Assembly (NCBI RefSeq): GCF_029537235.1
Contig: NZ_CP120638.1
Span: forward strand, 186,001 to 250,000
DNA length: 64,000 nucleotides
Reading direction: 5' to 3'
Source: Rhizobium sp. 32-5/1
GTDB lineage: Bacteria; Pseudomonadota; Alphaproteobacteria; Rhizobiales; Rhizobiaceae
Positions 63,418-64,000 of the stretch are shown piece by piece. Both the position numbers and the translations under genes were made by a program. Each line of letters opens with the position of its first letter. The stretch's first letter is position 1. Under the pieces are notes generated by a model. It was given only the letters and a program-made list of their open reading frames with translations. It had not been told where the DNA came from and did no database searches.

Positions 63418-64000
63418 CGCCATCAGGTAGAGCAGCAGCGTCACCGAGGCGACGGACAGCACCGTGGTGATCAGAATCGTCGCGGACGCCCGCTCCTGCC
63501 AGACGCCGTATTGCTGACCGATGACGAAGACATTGGTGGCCGTCGGCAGCGCCGCCAGAAGTACCGCCGTCTTGATCCAGACGGGATCGAAGTTGCCGAC
63601 AAAACTCAGGACCAGATACATCAGCACCGGATGCAGCAAAAGCTTGGCCGGGACGATATAGAAGATCTCTGCCGGGATGCGTTTCAACGGCCGCAGCGCC
63701 AGCGTGACGCCCATGGCAAACAGCGCACAGGGCGCCGCTGCCTGGGCGAGATAGTCGATCAGCCGCTGCACCGGCACAGGCGGCTGCACGGCAAAATAGG
63801 CGCCGACCACACCGGCGAGCGTCGAGAGAATGAAGGGGTGCAGGATGATCTTCTTCAGGATCTGCAGGGCGAGCGTACCTGGTGCCCCTTCTCGCCGCCG
63901 GCCAGCGCCATCATTGCCGGCGCGACCGTGAAATGCAGGACATTTTCAAAGCAGAAGATCAGCGCCACCGGTACCGCCGCCGGCTCGCCCAGCGCCAGAA
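63386..64000 (-). pseudogene. AEC-family transporter, partial at window edge and frameshifted
   Basis: C-terminal part of an auxin-efflux-carrier family permease: FAVQPPVPVQRLIDYLAQAA, PCALFAMGVTLALRPLKRIP, VGNFDPVWIKTAVLLAALPT, NVFVIGQQYG. The N-terminal part continues past base 64000. A G is missing from the G run at 63885-63888; upstream in another frame are LIFCFENVLHFTVAPAMMAL and GGEKG. At the other end, restoring the A at 63388 gives the natural stop after GLFPADLFL at about 63386; without it the frame runs on for 200 codons through the ubiH gene. Confidence 0.82.

Overview
The window is a chromosomal segment of an alphaproteobacterium, almost certainly a member of the Rhizobiaceae (Rhizobium/Agrobacterium/Neorhizobium type). 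The basis is GC-rich coding sequence, a phosphatidylcholine synthase, an IalB-family protein, a LexA box of the alphaproteobacterial GTTC-N7-GTTC form, an EcfG-type GGAAC-N16-CGTT promoter, and gene content and order typical of that family. The species cannot be named from the sequence alone.

Layout. 1-3.5 kb is a pile of insertion sequences: the 5' part of an IS3-family element sits inside the N-terminus of an ISNCY-family transposase, followed by a complete but frameshifted IS30-like element with recognisable terminal repeats. A frameshifted coq7-like gene (3.7-4.3 kb) separates this from core chromosome. 4.4-14.6 kb holds an amine-oxidase-like flavoprotein, a DUF4864 protein, tgt-queA (queuosine), two adjacent cyclophilins, coaD, two tiny membrane proteins behind an EcfG-like promoter, gyrA and marC. 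14.7-20.8 kb holds divergent ssb/uvrA sharing a LexA box, a DUF72 gene and the NAD(P)HX repair gene. 20.8-22.9 kb is glnB-glnA with a sigma-54-like promoter. 23-29 kb holds a TAXI solute-binding protein, a coiled-coil membrane protein, hspQ, an IalB-family protein, a family-5 solute-binding protein and a FrnE-like DsbA protein. 29-36 kb holds mfd-sdhE facing away from recG, then a DUF502 protein. 36-40 kb holds a GNAT enzyme, glmS and glmU (UDP-GlcNAc supply). 40-43.5 kb holds a polytopic membrane protein and a Na/Pi cotransporter. 43.8-49.5 kb is a gene string ppiD-trpD-trpC-moaC-moeA-small membrane protein. 49.8-55.3 kb is a GntR/FCD regulator with a YtfQ-YtfR-YtfT-YjfF-like sugar ABC importer. 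55.4-60.1 kb is a BMP-type (nucleoside-like) ABC importer. 60.2-64 kb holds a quinone oxidoreductase, pcs, a UbiH-type hydroxylase and the start-less end of an AEC transporter.

The strongest window-wide signal is technical. About 16 loci, including uvrA, mfd, moaC, moeA, pcs and several ABC genes, carry single-base indels, nearly all losses of one base in a short homopolymer run, while the protein on both sides of the break stays perfectly conserved. One such loss makes two ABC genes look like one 890-residue fusion, and another destroys the stops of two convergent genes at once. This pattern fits homopolymer under-calling in the assembly much better than real gene decay, so the frameshifted entries should be read as probably intact genes. 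I did not find a convincing new multi-gene system. The most biologically interesting leads are the EcfG-driven pair of small membrane proteins with an in-frame 18-bp duplication, a possible small RNA after moeA, and a strong stem-loop between the genes for the sugar-binding protein and the ATPase.
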